A stretch of DNA of 58,903 nt from an uncultured Ruthenibacterium sp. (GCA_910587145.1 CAJUMH010000002.1:11546-70448), one strand, 5' to 3'. Counted from the stretch's first letter, positions 32,568-43,178 are shown. Program-made: numbers and translations. Notes: a model not told the origin generated them from the sequence alone.

Positions 32568-33220
32568 ACCCCGATCTGTTTTTGCGCAATGCGCGATTTT
32601 CAAACGGTCTGCCCCAGTAAAAAGGGAGGACGAATTTTTTTATGCAGCTGCCCGCCGCCCGCGCGATGGGTATTTTCTGCGCGCCGAGAGCGTTTACAAT
32701 GTGGCCAGCGAGATCGGCCGGCCGGGATCGATACGCTGGACGAGCAGGCGTGCGGGAAACGCCCCACGAGCAAACCGGCCCGTATTTGGTGACAAGGGCG
32801 CTTTTTAAGCGCGCCGCAAAGCATGCTGCACACGCTGCCGGGGGAGGAGGGCTGCCCGTAAACGAGCCGGAATTATAAAATTTGCCCGAAAAATTGCACA
32901 AAACAGGTGCTCGGTTTGTGAAAGAAATGTCAGAATTTCTCTTGCGAATCGCGCCCAAAAACGGTATACTATTAAAGGAAGTGAGAGCCTTCCGGGATCG
33001 TCCGCCCTTCTGCATTCCGGGGATTCCGGACATTTCGGTCCGTGCTCGCGCCGGTGCCGCGCTGCGCCCGGGCTTCGGTTTCAGTGCTCGCGCCGGCGCC
33101 GTGCTGCACGCGGCCCCGGGCCATGCCGGAGCGGCCGCGCGGAGGGCTTTATCGCAAAAAACGGTTTCAACAAACAAGGCAAACAAGCGATCGAAACAAC
33201 AGGAAAGGGAGTATTTTTTC
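32568..33220. other. 653-bp region upstream of pgk
   Basis: No convincing gene. A 78-codon frame at 32642-32878 follows an AAAGGGAGG-like box but has random-looking composition. The region holds the pgk promoter, a GC-rich leader of about 250 bases, and a direct repeat with GTGCTCGCGCCGG at 33042 and 33084 (42-base period). Confidence 0.55.
32942..32970 (+). promoter_or_regulatory. promoter of pgk
   Basis: TTGCGA (32942-32947) and TATACT (32965-32970) with 17-base spacing, about 250 bases upstream of pgk. Confidence 0.7.
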
Positions 33221-34441
<1,221 letters not shown>

Positions 34442-34482
34442 AAGAACACGAAAAATATCATCATCACCTTGTGCGCAAACCG

Positions 34483-34523
34483 GATCGGGGCGGCGGTTTT
34501 CCGCCCGCCCCGATCTTTTTTTC
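34483..34523 (+). terminator. intrinsic terminator after pgk
   Basis: GATCGGGGCGG-type stem (34483-34496 with 34501-34515) and seven T at 34516-34522. Confidence 0.88.
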
Positions 34524-34573
34524 ACTAAAATAAAATCTTTCGCCTGAATGAAAAGAGAATGGAGCATGATCGT

Positions 34574-35341
34574 ATGAACAAAGCAAAACGCAGGGCCGTA
34601 ATTGCCGGCAACTGGAAAATGAACAAAACCGCCGCAGAATCCGCGGCGCTCATCGACGCGCTGATCCCGGCCGTGCAGGGCGCGGGCTGCGACGTTGTGA
34701 TCTGCACGCCGTTTACAAGCCTTGCCGCCGCCGCAAATAAGTGCGCGGGCACGAACATCGGCGTGGGCGCCCAGAACGTGCATTTTGAAAAATCGGGCGC
34801 GTTCACAGGCGAGATCTCTGCCGATATGCTGGTGGATCTGGGCGTGAAATACGTGATCGTCGGCCACTCCGAGCGCCGCCAGTATTTTGCCGAGACAGAC
34901 GAGACCGTGAATCGACGCGCCAGGGCCGCGCTGGCCGCCGGCCTTTCCGTGATTGTGTGCGTGGGCGAGAGCCTTACGCAGCGCGAGCAGGGCGTTACCG
35001 AGGAGCTGGTGCGCCTGCAGACAAAGATCGCGCTGGGCGGCATTTCGGCCGAGGAGATGGCGCGTGTAATTATCGCCTACGAGCCGGTGTGGGCCATCGG
35101 CACGGGCCGCACCGCCACGGCCGAGCAGGCGCAGGAGGTGTGCGCCGCCATCCGCAGGGTGGTGGGCGAATTGTACGGCGAAGCGGTGGCCGAGGCCACC
35201 ACCATCCAGTACGGCGGCAGCATGAACGCGGGCAACGCCGATGAACTGCTGCAAAAGCCCGATGTGGACGGCGGCCTGATTGGCGGCGCGTCGCTGAAGC
35301 CCGCCGATTTTGCCGCCATCGTCGCCGCGGCGGGCAAGTGA
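34574..35341 (+). CDS. tpiA: triosephosphate isomerase
   Basis: A 255-residue TIM-barrel enzyme that interconverts glyceraldehyde-3-phosphate and dihydroxyacetone phosphate. AGNWKMN holds the catalytic Lys, IVGHSERRQYF the catalytic His, and IAYEPVWAIGTGRTAT the catalytic Glu and loop 6. YGGSMNAGNADELL gives the phosphate-binding loop. The ATG at 34574 is preferred because GGAG is 9 bases upstream; ATG 34559 has only a weak purine box. A terminator separates it from pgk, so it may have its own promoter or rely on read-through. Confidence 0.97.
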   Translation: MNKAKRRAVIAGNWKMNKTAAESAALIDALIPAVQGAGCDVVICTPFTSLAAAANKCAGTNIGVGAQNVHFEKSGAFTGEISADMLVDLGVKYVIVGHSERRQYFAETDETVNRRARAALAAGLSVIVCVGESLTQREQGVTEELVRLQTKIALGGISAEEMARVIIAYEPVWAIGTGRTATAEQAQEVCAAIRRVVGELYGEAVAEATTIQYGGSMNAGNADELLQKPDVDGGLIGGASLKPADFAAIVAAAGK

Positions 35342-35506
35342 TCCGGCAAAAAGCGCCGCGATCCCACAGATCCCGCAGGAGCGATCCTGTCCGGGAACGG
35401 ACGCCGTGATGCCCTGAATAACTCCCCGCGCGCCGACGCCCCGGCACAGCTTTCCTCCGCTTGGTGCGCGAAAATTTCAATATCATCAGAAAAGAGGTTG
35501 TTCTGT

Positions 35507-37027
35507 TTGAAAAAGCCTTTGCTTCTTTGCATTATGGACGGCTTTGGCTGGGTGCCGAACGAGACCTACGGCAACGCCATTGCCGCCGCAAAAACGCCGA
35601 ACCTGGACCGTCTGTTCGCGCAGTATCCGTATACCACCATCGGTGCCTCTGGCATGGATGTCGGCCTGCCGGACGGCCAGATGGGCAACAGCGAGGTGGG
35701 CCATACCAACATCGGCGCAGGGCGCATCGTTTATCAGGAGCTGACGCGCATTACCAAGGATATTCAGGACGGCGGCTTCTTTGAAAACCCCGCGCTTGCG
35801 GGCGCGGTGCAAAGCGTCAAAGAAAACGGCAGAGCGCTGCACCTGATTGGCCTTGTTTCCGATGGCGGCGTGCACAGCCACAATACGCACCTGTATGCGC
35901 TGCTGGAAATGGCCCGGCGCGCGGGCCTGCAGGAGGTTTATGTGCATGCCGTCATGGACGGCCGCGATGTGCCGCCCGATTCCGGCAAGGGCTTTATCGA
36001 GGAACTGCAGGCCAAAATGGACGAGATCGGCGTTGGCAGAATTGCCACGATCACGGGCCGCTACTACGCGATGGACCGCGATAACCGCTGGGAGCGCGTG
36101 GAGAAGGCCTACGCCGCGATGGTGTACGGCGAGGGCGTGCACGGCGCGCCCGCAGAGGTGATGGCGAACAGCTACGCCGAGGGCGTAACGGATGAATTTG
36201 TCGTGCCGGCCGTCACGTGTGAGGGCGGCCGCGTATCGGCCGGGGACAGCGTTGTGTTCTTCAACTTCCGTCCCGACCGCGCGCGGGAGATTACGCGCAC
36301 CTTTGTAGACGACGGTTTTGCGGGCTTCGAGCGCCGCAACGGCCGTTTTCCGCTGTATTACGTGTGCTTTACGCAGTACGACGCCACAATGCCGAACGTG
36401 GAGGTGGCGTTCCGTCCGCAGGTGCTTACAAACGTGATGGGCGAATATCTGGCAAAACAGGGCAAAACGCAGCTGCGCATTGCCGAGACCGAGAAGTATG
36501 CCCATGTAACGTTCTTTTTCAACGGCGGCGTGGAGGCGCCGTTCGAGGGAGAAGACCGCGCGCTCATCCCCAGCCCGAAGGTGGCCACCTACGATCTGCA
36601 GCCGGAAATGAGCGCCTATTCCGTGGCCGACGAGTGCGTAAAGCGCATCGAGAGCGGCCGGTATGACGTGATCATTCTGAATTTTGCGAATTGCGACATG
36701 GTGGGCCACACCGGCGTGTTTGAGGCCGCCGTGAAGGCTGTAGAGGCCGTGGATGCCTGCGCGGGCCGCGTGATTGATGCGGTGCTGGCGCGCGGCGGCG
36801 CGGTGCTGCTGACGGCCGACCACGGCAACGCCGATAAAATGTACGATCCCGATGCGGAGCATCCCTTTACCGCGCACACCACGAACCCCGTGCCGTTCCT
36901 TGTCGCGGGCGTGGAGGGCGCAAAGCTGCGCGAGGGCGGCGTTTTGGCCGACATTGCCCCCACGATGCTGAAGATCCTGGAGCTGCCGCAGCCAAAGGAG
37001 ATGACGGGCAGGAGCATTTTGCAATAA
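35507..37027 (+). CDS. gpmI: 2,3-bisphosphoglycerate-independent phosphoglycerate mutase
   Basis: A 506-residue manganese-dependent mutase of the alkaline-phosphatase superfamily that converts 3-phosphoglycerate to 2-phosphoglycerate. MDGFGW near residue 10 gives the first metal Asp, GQMGNSEVGH near 62 the phosphorylated Ser, and VSDGGVHSH and TADHGNADKM the remaining metal ligands. The TTG at 35507 is used because AAAGAGG is about 9 bases upstream; the TTG at 35498 directly abuts that site. The enzyme is of normal length. It continues the pgk-tpiA-gpmI set. Confidence 0.96.
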   Translation: MKKPLLLCIMDGFGWVPNETYGNAIAAAKTPNLDRLFAQYPYTTIGASGMDVGLPDGQMGNSEVGHTNIGAGRIVYQELTRITKDIQDGGFFENPALAGAVQSVKENGRALHLIGLVSDGGVHSHNTHLYALLEMARRAGLQEVYVHAVMDGRDVPPDSGKGFIEELQAKMDEIGVGRIATITGRYYAMDRDNRWERVEKAYAAMVYGEGVHGAPAEVMANSYAEGVTDEFVVPAVTCEGGRVSAGDSVVFFNFRPDRAREITRTFVDDGFAGFERRNGRFPLYYVCFTQYDATMPNVEVAFRPQVLTNVMGEYLAKQGKTQLRIAETEKYAHVTFFFNGGVEAPFEGEDRALIPSPKVATYDLQPEMSAYSVADECVKRIESGRYDVIILNFANCDMVGHTGVFEAAVKAVEAVDACAGRVIDAVLARGGAVLLTADHGNADKMYDPDAEHPFTAHTTNPVPFLVAGVEGAKLREGGVLADIAPTMLKILELPQPKEMTGRSILQ

Positions 37028-37139
37028 CGCTTCCAAAAAAGGGCGGCGAAATAGGAAAACAAAGTGCCCCGAGGGCCGCGCGGTAAAACCGCGTGTGTCA
37101 CGCTGTTTTCATATGGAACCGCCCGTAAGGGGGAACAAT

Positions 37140-38390
37140 ATGTTTGGGGAAATGATAGATACCATTGGTTTTGTGACAAAGGCAGACCCGGAAGTGGGCG
37201 AGGCCATGGCAGCTGAGCTGCGCCGTCAGCGCGAGAATATCGAGCTGATCGCCTCGGAAAATCTTGTCTCGCCCGCGGTGATGGCCGCAATGGGCAGCGC
37301 GCTGACGAATAAATATGCCGAGGGCTACCCCGGCCACCGCTATTATGGCGGCTGCCGGTATGTAGACGTGGTGGAAGATCTGGCGCGCGGCCGCGCATGC
37401 AGGCTGTTTGGCGCCGAGCATGCAAACGTGCAGCCGCATTCGGGCGCGCAGGCAAACCTGGCCGTCTATTTTGCGCTTTTGAATGTGGGCGATACGGTGC
37501 TGGGCATGGATCTTTCCAACGGCGGCCATTTAACGCACGGCAGCCCTGTGAACATGAGCGGCAAAAACTACAATTTTATTTCCTACGGTGTGGACGCGAA
37601 CGGATATCTGGACTATGCCGATCTGGAAAAAAAGGCCCGGGAGCACCACCCCAAAATGATCGTCGCGGGCGCATCGGCCTATTCGCGCACAATTGATTTT
37701 GAGCGCATTGCGGCCATCGCCCGCGCAAACGGCGCGCTGATGATGGTGGATATGGCGCACATTGCGGGGCTTGTGGCCGCCGGGCTGCATCCCAGCCCCG
37801 TGCCGTATGCCGATATTGTTACAAGCACCACGCACAAGACGCTGCGCGGCCCGCGCGGCGGGCTGATCCTGTGCCGCGAGGAATACGCAAAGGCCGTCGA
37901 TAAGGCCATTTTTCCCGGCACACAGGGCGGCCCGCTCGAGCATATCATTGCGGGTAAGGCCGTCTGCTTCGGCGAGGCGCTGCGCCCCGAGTTCAAGGCC
38001 TACCAGCAAAAGATCGTTGAAAATGCCCAGGTGCTGGCCGAAAACCTTTTGGCCGAAGGGCTGGGCCTTGTATCGGGCGGTACGGACAATCATCTGATGA
38101 CTGTCGATCTGCGCGGTACGGGTGTTACCGGCAAGGAGCTGGAGCGCCGGCTGGACGAGGTGCACATTACGGCGAACAAGAACACCGTTCCGAACGACCC
38201 CGAAAAGCCGTTCGTTACCAGCGGGTTGCGCATCGGTACGCCGGCCGTTACCACGCGCGGCTTCGGCGCGCAGGAGATGCGCAGCATTGCAAAGTGGATC
38301 GCTGCCTGCGTGTTCGATTTTGACGCAAAAAAAGATGCCGTCGCCGCCGAGGTGGCCGCGCTGACGACGCGTTTCCCGCTGTACGAGTAA
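37140..38390 (+). CDS. glyA: serine hydroxymethyltransferase
   Basis: A 416-residue PLP enzyme that interconverts serine and glycine with tetrahydrofolate. IELIASENLVSPAVM at the N-terminus, GYPGHRYYGGC, and the PLP-lysine site VTSTTHKTLRGPRGG near residue 225 are all present. GTAAGGGGG lies about 8 bases before ATG 37140. The 112-base leader contains small CG-rich hairpins but no recognised riboswitch. It is downstream of gpmI, so 3-phosphoglycerate flux to serine and glycine may be linked, though no serine synthesis genes are adjacent. Confidence 0.97.
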   Translation: MFGEMIDTIGFVTKADPEVGEAMAAELRRQRENIELIASENLVSPAVMAAMGSALTNKYAEGYPGHRYYGGCRYVDVVEDLARGRACRLFGAEHANVQPHSGAQANLAVYFALLNVGDTVLGMDLSNGGHLTHGSPVNMSGKNYNFISYGVDANGYLDYADLEKKAREHHPKMIVAGASAYSRTIDFERIAAIARANGALMMVDMAHIAGLVAAGLHPSPVPYADIVTSTTHKTLRGPRGGLILCREEYAKAVDKAIFPGTQGGPLEHIIAGKAVCFGEALRPEFKAYQQKIVENAQVLAENLLAEGLGLVSGGTDNHLMTVDLRGTGVTGKELERRLDEVHITANKNTVPNDPEKPFVTSGLRIGTPAVTTRGFGAQEMRSIAKWIAACVFDFDAKKDAVAAEVAALTTRFPLYE

Positions 38391-38520
38391 TGCTTGACGA
38401 AAAACCGGTTCTGCGCAGGGCGGCGGAGCAAGGCGACTTGCCCGCCGCCCTGCGCGCGCACCGGCCGGCGGGTTTTGTGGAGGTTCGCAAGACGCGCAGC
38501 AATAAAAAAACAATATACGC

Positions 38521-38568
38521 AGCTCGGCGCCCTTTTTGGCGATGTAAAGCCAAAAAGGGCGCCGAGCT
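38521..38568. terminator. perfect 20-bp inverted repeat after glyA
   Basis: The arms 38521-38540 and 38549-38568 pair perfectly around an 8-base loop. There is no T-run after it, but the stem contains TTTTTGG/CCAAAAA. It lies between convergent glyA and the PsiE-like gene. Confidence 0.65.
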
Positions 38569-38600
38569 TACGGGCGGGTTCCACAAGAAAACGAAACGTA

Positions 38601-38632
38601 AAAAGCGCCCCCGCGTGCGGGGCCGCTTTTTT
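38601..38632. terminator. bidirectional terminator, glyA versus PsiE-like gene
   Basis: AAAGCGCCCCCGC pairs with GCGGGGCCGCTTT around GTGC. T-runs follow on both strands (TTTTTT on plus, TTTTT on minus), suiting convergent genes. Confidence 0.7.
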
Positions 38633-38701
38633 GCGGAGCTGCCCGGAATTGCCGGGGAAGGAAACGCTGAGCAACGTTTTTTGCAAGCGCGGCCGCGTTT
38701 T

Positions 38702-39130
38702 TTATTTTGCGGCAGGCTCGGGCTTTTCTTTATCTTCCTCCGAGCCCGCGCCGAAGGTGGGAACAAACAGATATTTGCGGATGGCGAAAATCAGCGCAAT
38801 GGTGACGATGCCAATCAGATTTTCCAGCGGAGAGGTGTGCTCCACCACCATCTGGCGCGCGATGGCGAACAGCAGCACCTCAATGGCCGAGCCGGGCGTA
38901 TGGCGGCAGAGCATCTTGATAAACTCCACGCCGATGATCAGATTGAACGCGTGGCCGAGGAACAGCGTGAACGATTCGTGCGCCTTGGGGTCGCCCACAA
39001 GGCCGATCATCTCGCGCACAACCTGAAAGCCGGCGATGATGATGGCGATGAGCACGACGGTGGAAATGGCGATTTCAATAAAGCTGGCGCAGAATGCAAC
39101 CTGTCTGCGCAGATTTTCCTTCAGACGCAT
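38702..39130 (-). CDS. PsiE-like membrane protein
   Basis: A 142-residue inner-membrane protein with four hydrophobic helices (IAISTVVLIAIIIAGFQ, FTLFLGHAFNLIIGVEFIKML, IEVLLFAIARQMVV, LIGIVTIALIFAIRKYLFV) and an acidic tail. The arrangement and the GVEFIKML block resemble the PsiE phosphate-starvation family. AAAAGGAGA precedes ATG 39130 by about 7 bases. It lies 143 bases downstream of the P-type-ATPase-like gene on the same strand and may be co-transcribed. Function of the family is unknown. Confidence 0.7.
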   Translation of the reverse strand: MRLKENLRRQVAFCASFIEIAISTVVLIAIIIAGFQVVREMIGLVGDPKAHESFTLFLGHAFNLIIGVEFIKMLCRHTPGSAIEVLLFAIARQMVVEHTSPLENLIGIVTIALIFAIRKYLFVPTFGAGSEEDKEKPEPAAK

Positions 39131-39273
39131 GGCGGCTTCTCCTTTTTGATGGTTGCGCGGCCTCGCTGCGCGGGCCTTTTGGATGTTTCGCTTTTTCCTT
39201 TGACCGCTTTGCTGCCGCGCGGTTTTTGGCGATGGCTCTGCTTTTGGGGAACTGCGTGCGCTCCGGCGCAGGG

Positions 39274-42200
39274 TTACGGCTTTTTTAACAGCGGCGCGGC
39301 GGCAATGGCCGCGCTCCAGATGAACTGATAGGCCAGCACCAGCTCCAGCGGAAGCCCGGACAGCCCCTGCGAAAAGCTGATGGCAAGGGCCGCGGCCATT
39401 CCCAGCGCCACGGCGCAGGCCAGTACGATCCCGGCAAGCCGTTCGCCCGCGGCGGTGCGCGCGGCGGCGTACATGCCGCCCAGCAGCGACGCGCATGTGC
39501 CGCTGTGGATCATAACGCCCTCGCTCTCGGGGCGGTAGGCAAGCTCCGCTTCCAGCGCGTCCTGTTCTGGCCGCGAAAGAACCTTTACAATCCCCTCGGG
39601 CAGGCCGTAGGCCTCGGTAACGAGCGGTGCGGTAATGTTAAAATCCTCGGCCTGGATCAGCACGCTCGCGCCGCTGTCCGCAAGGCGGCTCAGCGCTTCC
39701 GCCGCGCGGCGGCTGGGGCGGTAGCTGACAAGGAACATGCCGAACAGCTTGCCGGATACTGCCAGATAGATGGGCGAGCGCTGGCCGTTTTTGGTGTAGC
39801 GCTTTTCGTAATCGAGCGACGGAACCTCAATATCATGCCGGCGCATCATCTCCCGGTTGCCCAGCAGCACGCGGCTGCCCTCAATCCAGCCTGTAAACCC
39901 AAAGCCAATCTCGGCGGCGGCGTTTTCCACCTTGTACAGAAGTTTTTCGTTGTTGTCCAGCATCCCCATAAACACGCCGCGCAGCGTTTCGCACGAAACG
40001 GAAAGAATGCTGGCCGCATACAGAATGGCGAGGTCGATGCGCTCCTTTTCAAAGGTTTTAATGCCGTGCAGCCGAACACTGCCGGCGGGGAACAAATCGC
40101 GCGCGCGCAGCAGCACCGTATTGGCGCTGCCCAGCGCCTGTACGGCGCTGGGGCCGGGCACCACCGCCCCGCACCGCGCCGCGGCGGTTTGCAAAAGCTG
40201 TGCGGGCAGCGCGTAGGCCACGGTCGCGGCCAGCGGCGCGCCCAGCGCCATCACGGCCGCAAAGCCGCCAAGAGCGGCAGGAATGCCGCCCTTTACGCCC
40301 GCCACAACGGCGCACAGCAGCGCAAAGCCGCAAAGCGCCCAGCAAAGCTTTTGCGCGCCATCGTCCAGCGGCCGCGCCGAAAAGCTCTGGCGCAAAAAGC
40401 CCTTTACCAATGCGGTGGGACGATTTAAAAGCAAACGCGGCTCCGGCTCGCCCAAGCCGCTGCACAGCCGCCTTGCCAGCTGCTCTTTTTCCAGCAGAAA
40501 GGCAGCCGCGTGTTCCTCGCCGGAGCTGGCTAGTGCAAAATTCGCGCACACCGCGCGCATCTGCATCCATTTGCCCAGTGCGTTGCCGCACAAAAGCAGC
40601 ACGGCCACAGGCGTAAACAATGTAACGGCTTCGGGATCGAACGATTTTGCGCTGAACAGATACACCGCGTTCTGCACGGCGGCGGCCACCGTAGCCAGCG
40701 CCGCAAAGCTGTCTGCCGTGGGGCGGCGCACCAGGCCGCGCAGCCCGGTGCCGATTGTGGTAATGGAGCTGAAGGCCGCTACGGCCAGCAGCGTAAAATT
40801 GGTTACCAGATACGCAAGGGGCGAGGTGCGCGGATCCAGCGGCCTGAGAGGCGGCAGCCCCTCGATACGGGCCGACAGCCCCAGATAAACCAGAAACAGC
40901 GCCAGTGCCCCCGTAAACACCGTGCGCACCATGCGTGTCTGGCGCATGGCGGCCAGTTCTCCGGCCACCATCGGCGCATCGGAAAGATTGCTGTATTCCT
41001 CCAGATCTTCTTCGGGGGAAAGCGCATCCCCGCTGCCGCGCGTTTTTTCATATTTGCCCGTGCCGTCGCCCGAAAGCGGCAGATCAACGTCTACGGCAAA
41101 GCCATGCTCGCTGCGTGTGGCGCCAAACGAGAACGAATCCGTTCCGGTGATGGCGCGCGCCACGATAGAGGCCGAGAGCGGCGTGCCGGGATCAGTCCGC
41201 AGGGCTGTAGGCGCGGCATCGGTGCCGCCGGCGTTCGGCTGCGCCGGCGTGCTTGCACTGTCCTGGCCGCGCCGGATGGCATCGAATGCCTCGGAAAAGC
41301 CCTCTTCCTGCGCGGCCTCGTAATATTCGCCCGCGCCGCTCTGCGCAAAATCGCCCGCATCGGAATCGGCGTCGGCATCGTCGCGCTTGGCAAACAGCTT
41401 TGCCCACAGGCCGCCTTTTTCTTTTTTGCGCTGCCCTCCATCGTGCGGCAGAGGATCGTCGATCACCGAGGAAGAGAAGAAATCGCGAAAACGGTCGTCC
41501 ACCTCGCCAAAGAGGTTGTTGCCGGTGACGGCGGGCGCCTGTTCGGCCGCGCGCTCTGCGACGGGCGCGCCCGCCTGTGCAAACGCGTTTTCCGGCTGTG
41601 CCGGCGCTTCGCCCGGCGTGCGCTGGGGCGCTGCTGGCTTTGCCGTACCGGGCTGCGTCTGCCGCGCGCCGTCTGCCGGGGCGTTTTGCGCCGTGCCCTG
41701 CTGCTTTTGCTGCTTTTGCGCGGCTTCGCGGCGGCCCTGCTCCAAAAGAAGCCGGCGCGCTTCCTCCCGCTTGCGCGCTTCGGCTTGCGAATAGGCCTTG
41801 ATGCTCGGCAGCTCCACCGTGGTTTTTTCTGCCTGAGGGGCGGCTGCCGTTTGCGGTGCGGCCGAGATCCCCGCACTTTGCGCGGGGACGGCGGCGTCCG
41901 GCGCCGTCCGCCCGGCGTGAGCCGCCTGCCCGGCCGTGGCCGATGCCTGCCCGGAGAGCGGCTGCCGTGCGCTGGCGGCGGCCCGCCGCGTGTCGGCACC
42001 CTGCCCGGCAGGGGAGGGCTGAACAGCGCTCCCCCGTCCGGGGCGTGCTGCCTGCCTGCCGGGGCCCGTCTGCCGCAGGGCGCTTGCCCGAGTGCCGGGG
42101 CCGGCCGGCTGCTCCGGCAATGCCTGCGACGCGGCATCCCGTCCGGGGCGTGCAAAGGTGTTTTCGGGCAAAAGAACCGGTTCCGCCGCGGCGCGTTTTG

Positions 42201-42348
42201 GCGCAGAGGAGACGCCCAGCTCCGCCAAAATGGCGTCCAGCTCGGCATCCGTGCTCTGCACGGGGCGTGCGTCACCGCGCTTTTGCTGCACCTGCTCTAA
42301 AATCTCGTCGATCTCCGAATCCCGGATCTGCGGTGTCTGTCCGCTCAA
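39274..42348 (-). CDS. P-type-ATPase-like membrane protein lacking catalytic motifs, with long disordered N-terminus
   Basis: A 1,024-residue protein. Residues 1-about 430 are low-complexity (Ala, Gln, Pro, Gly-rich, with EARKREEARR and QKQQKQQ stretches), then acidic. The rest has a P1B-type pump layout: hydrophobic segments near 480-620, a further pair near 670-715, a nucleotide-domain-like part (VENAAAEIGFGFTGWIEGSRVLLGNREMM, then LAVSGKLFGMFLVSYRPSRRAAEALSRLADSG) and two C-terminal helices. Each hallmark is replaced. The CPC site reads APL, the phosphorylation motif DKTGT reads RARDL (748-752, Arg for the Asp), TGDN reads QAED, and GDGxND is absent. It should not phosphorylate itself. The TTG start at 42348 overlaps the rlmB stop. 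A structural, sensory or chaperone role is inferred, not shown. Confidence 0.75.
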   Translation of the reverse strand: MSGQTPQIRDSEIDEILEQVQQKRGDARPVQSTDAELDAILAELGVSSAPKRAAAEPVLLPENTFARPGRDAASQALPEQPAGPGTRASALRQTGPGRQAARPGRGSAVQPSPAGQGADTRRAAASARQPLSGQASATAGQAAHAGRTAPDAAVPAQSAGISAAPQTAAAPQAEKTTVELPSIKAYSQAEARKREEARRLLLEQGRREAAQKQQKQQGTAQNAPADGARQTQPGTAKPAAPQRTPGEAPAQPENAFAQAGAPVAERAAEQAPAVTGNNLFGEVDDRFRDFFSSSVIDDPLPHDGGQRKKEKGGLWAKLFAKRDDADADSDAGDFAQSGAGEYYEAAQEEGFSEAFDAIRRGQDSASTPAQPNAGGTDAAPTALRTDPGTPLSASIVARAITGTDSFSFGATRSEHGFAVDVDLPLSGDGTGKYEKTRGSGDALSPEEDLEEYSNLSDAPMVAGELAAMRQTRMVRTVFTGALALFLVYLGLSARIEGLPPLRPLDPRTSPLAYLVTNFTLLAVAAFSSITTIGTGLRGLVRRPTADSFAALATVAAAVQNAVYLFSAKSFDPEAVTLFTPVAVLLLCGNALGKWMQMRAVCANFALASSGEEHAAAFLLEKEQLARRLCSGLGEPEPRLLLNRPTALVKGFLRQSFSARPLDDGAQKLCWALCGFALLCAVVAGVKGGIPAALGGFAAVMALGAPLAATVAYALPAQLLQTAAARCGAVVPGPSAVQALGSANTVLLRARDLFPAGSVRLHGIKTFEKERIDLAILYAASILSVSCETLRGVFMGMLDNNEKLLYKVENAAAEIGFGFTGWIEGSRVLLGNREMMRRHDIEVPSLDYEKRYTKNGQRSPIYLAVSGKLFGMFLVSYRPSRRAAEALSRLADSGASVLIQAEDFNITAPLVTEAYGLPEGIVKVLSRPEQDALEAELAYRPESEGVMIHSGTCASLLGGMYAAARTAAGERLAGIVLACAVALGMAAALAISFSQGLSGLPLELVLAYQFIWSAAIAAAPLLKKP

Positions 42349-43151
42349 GCAAAACCCCCCTCTGTGCGCTGGCGCATAATTTCATAAAGAATGATCCCGG
42401 CGGCCACCGATACGTTAAAGCTGTCCACGCCCGTGCCGCGGCCGACCATGGGCAGGCTGACAACGCCGTCGCACAGCGAGCGCACCAGCGGCGATACGCC
42501 GCTGCCCTCGCTGCCCAGTACCAGAGCGATGGGGCCGGTGAGGTTTTGCCGAAACGCGGCCGGGCCGTTCATATCCGCGCAGTATACAAACACGTTTTGC
42601 GATTTTAGCCTGCGCACCGCCTCGCCAATGTTGGCCACGCGCGCAACGGGCAGACGCGCCGCCGCGCCCGCGCTGCTTTTCAACACGGTGGCGGTAACGC
42701 AAACGCCGCCGCGCCGCGGGATCACGGCGCCATGCGCGCCGCACAGCAGCGCCGAGCGCAGGATCGCACCCAGATTGTGCGGATCCTCCACGCCGTCCGC
42801 AAGCACGAGAAAAGGCGGCTCGTCCTTTGCGCGTGCGGCGGCAAGGATATCCTCCAGCGATACGTATGCAACGCACGCGCCAAAGGCAGCCACGCCCTGA
42901 TGGCTATCGGCGCCGCACATGCCGTGCAGCTTTGCGGCGCGCACGCGCTTTACCACCGCGCCCGCCTGGCGCGCAAGCGCGGTATAATAGCCCGCCAGCG
43001 CTTCGTTCATGGTATCCTGCAGAAAAACCGTATCTACCGGCGCGCCGCTTTTTAAAAGCTCCGTCACGGCGTTTTTGCCGCAGACGAGCGACGCCTGCTG
43101 CGGCGCACCGCTGTGCGCACTGCCGTGCGCGGAGTATTCTGTCTGTTTCAT
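42345..43151 (-). CDS. rlmB: 23S rRNA (guanosine-2'-O-)-methyltransferase RlmB-type (SpoU family)
   Basis: A 268-residue SpoU/TrmH-class knotted methyltransferase. The N-terminal RNA-binding part contains LVCGKNAVTELL. The C-terminal SPOUT knot has the three motifs: VLADGVEDPHNLGAILRSALLCGAHGAV, IALVLGSEGSGVSPLVRSLCD and VVSLPMVGRGTGVDSFNVSVAAGIILYEIMRQR. It most likely methylates the G2251-type position of 23S rRNA. GGGGAGG lies upstream of ATG 43151. The stop overlaps the TTG of the P-type-ATPase-like gene by four bases (TTGA), so the two are translationally linked. Other SpoU substrates are possible. Confidence 0.93.
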   Translation of the reverse strand: MKQTEYSAHGSAHSGAPQQASLVCGKNAVTELLKSGAPVDTVFLQDTMNEALAGYYTALARQAGAVVKRVRAAKLHGMCGADSHQGVAAFGACVAYVSLEDILAAARAKDEPPFLVLADGVEDPHNLGAILRSALLCGAHGAVIPRRGGVCVTATVLKSSAGAAARLPVARVANIGEAVRRLKSQNVFVYCADMNGPAAFRQNLTGPIALVLGSEGSGVSPLVRSLCDGVVSLPMVGRGTGVDSFNVSVAAGIILYEIMRQRTEGGFA

Positions 43152-43178
43152 GCAAGCCTCCCCAAAAACACTGGGTGC

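Noticed and set aside
32642..32878. A 78-codon frame after an AAAGGGAGG-like box
   Set aside because: Composition looks random, there is no recognisable motif, and it overlaps other equally open frames.
37028..37139. glyA leader as a THF, ZTP or glycine riboswitch
   Set aside because: Small hairpins are present but none of the conserved cores of these riboswitches could be matched.
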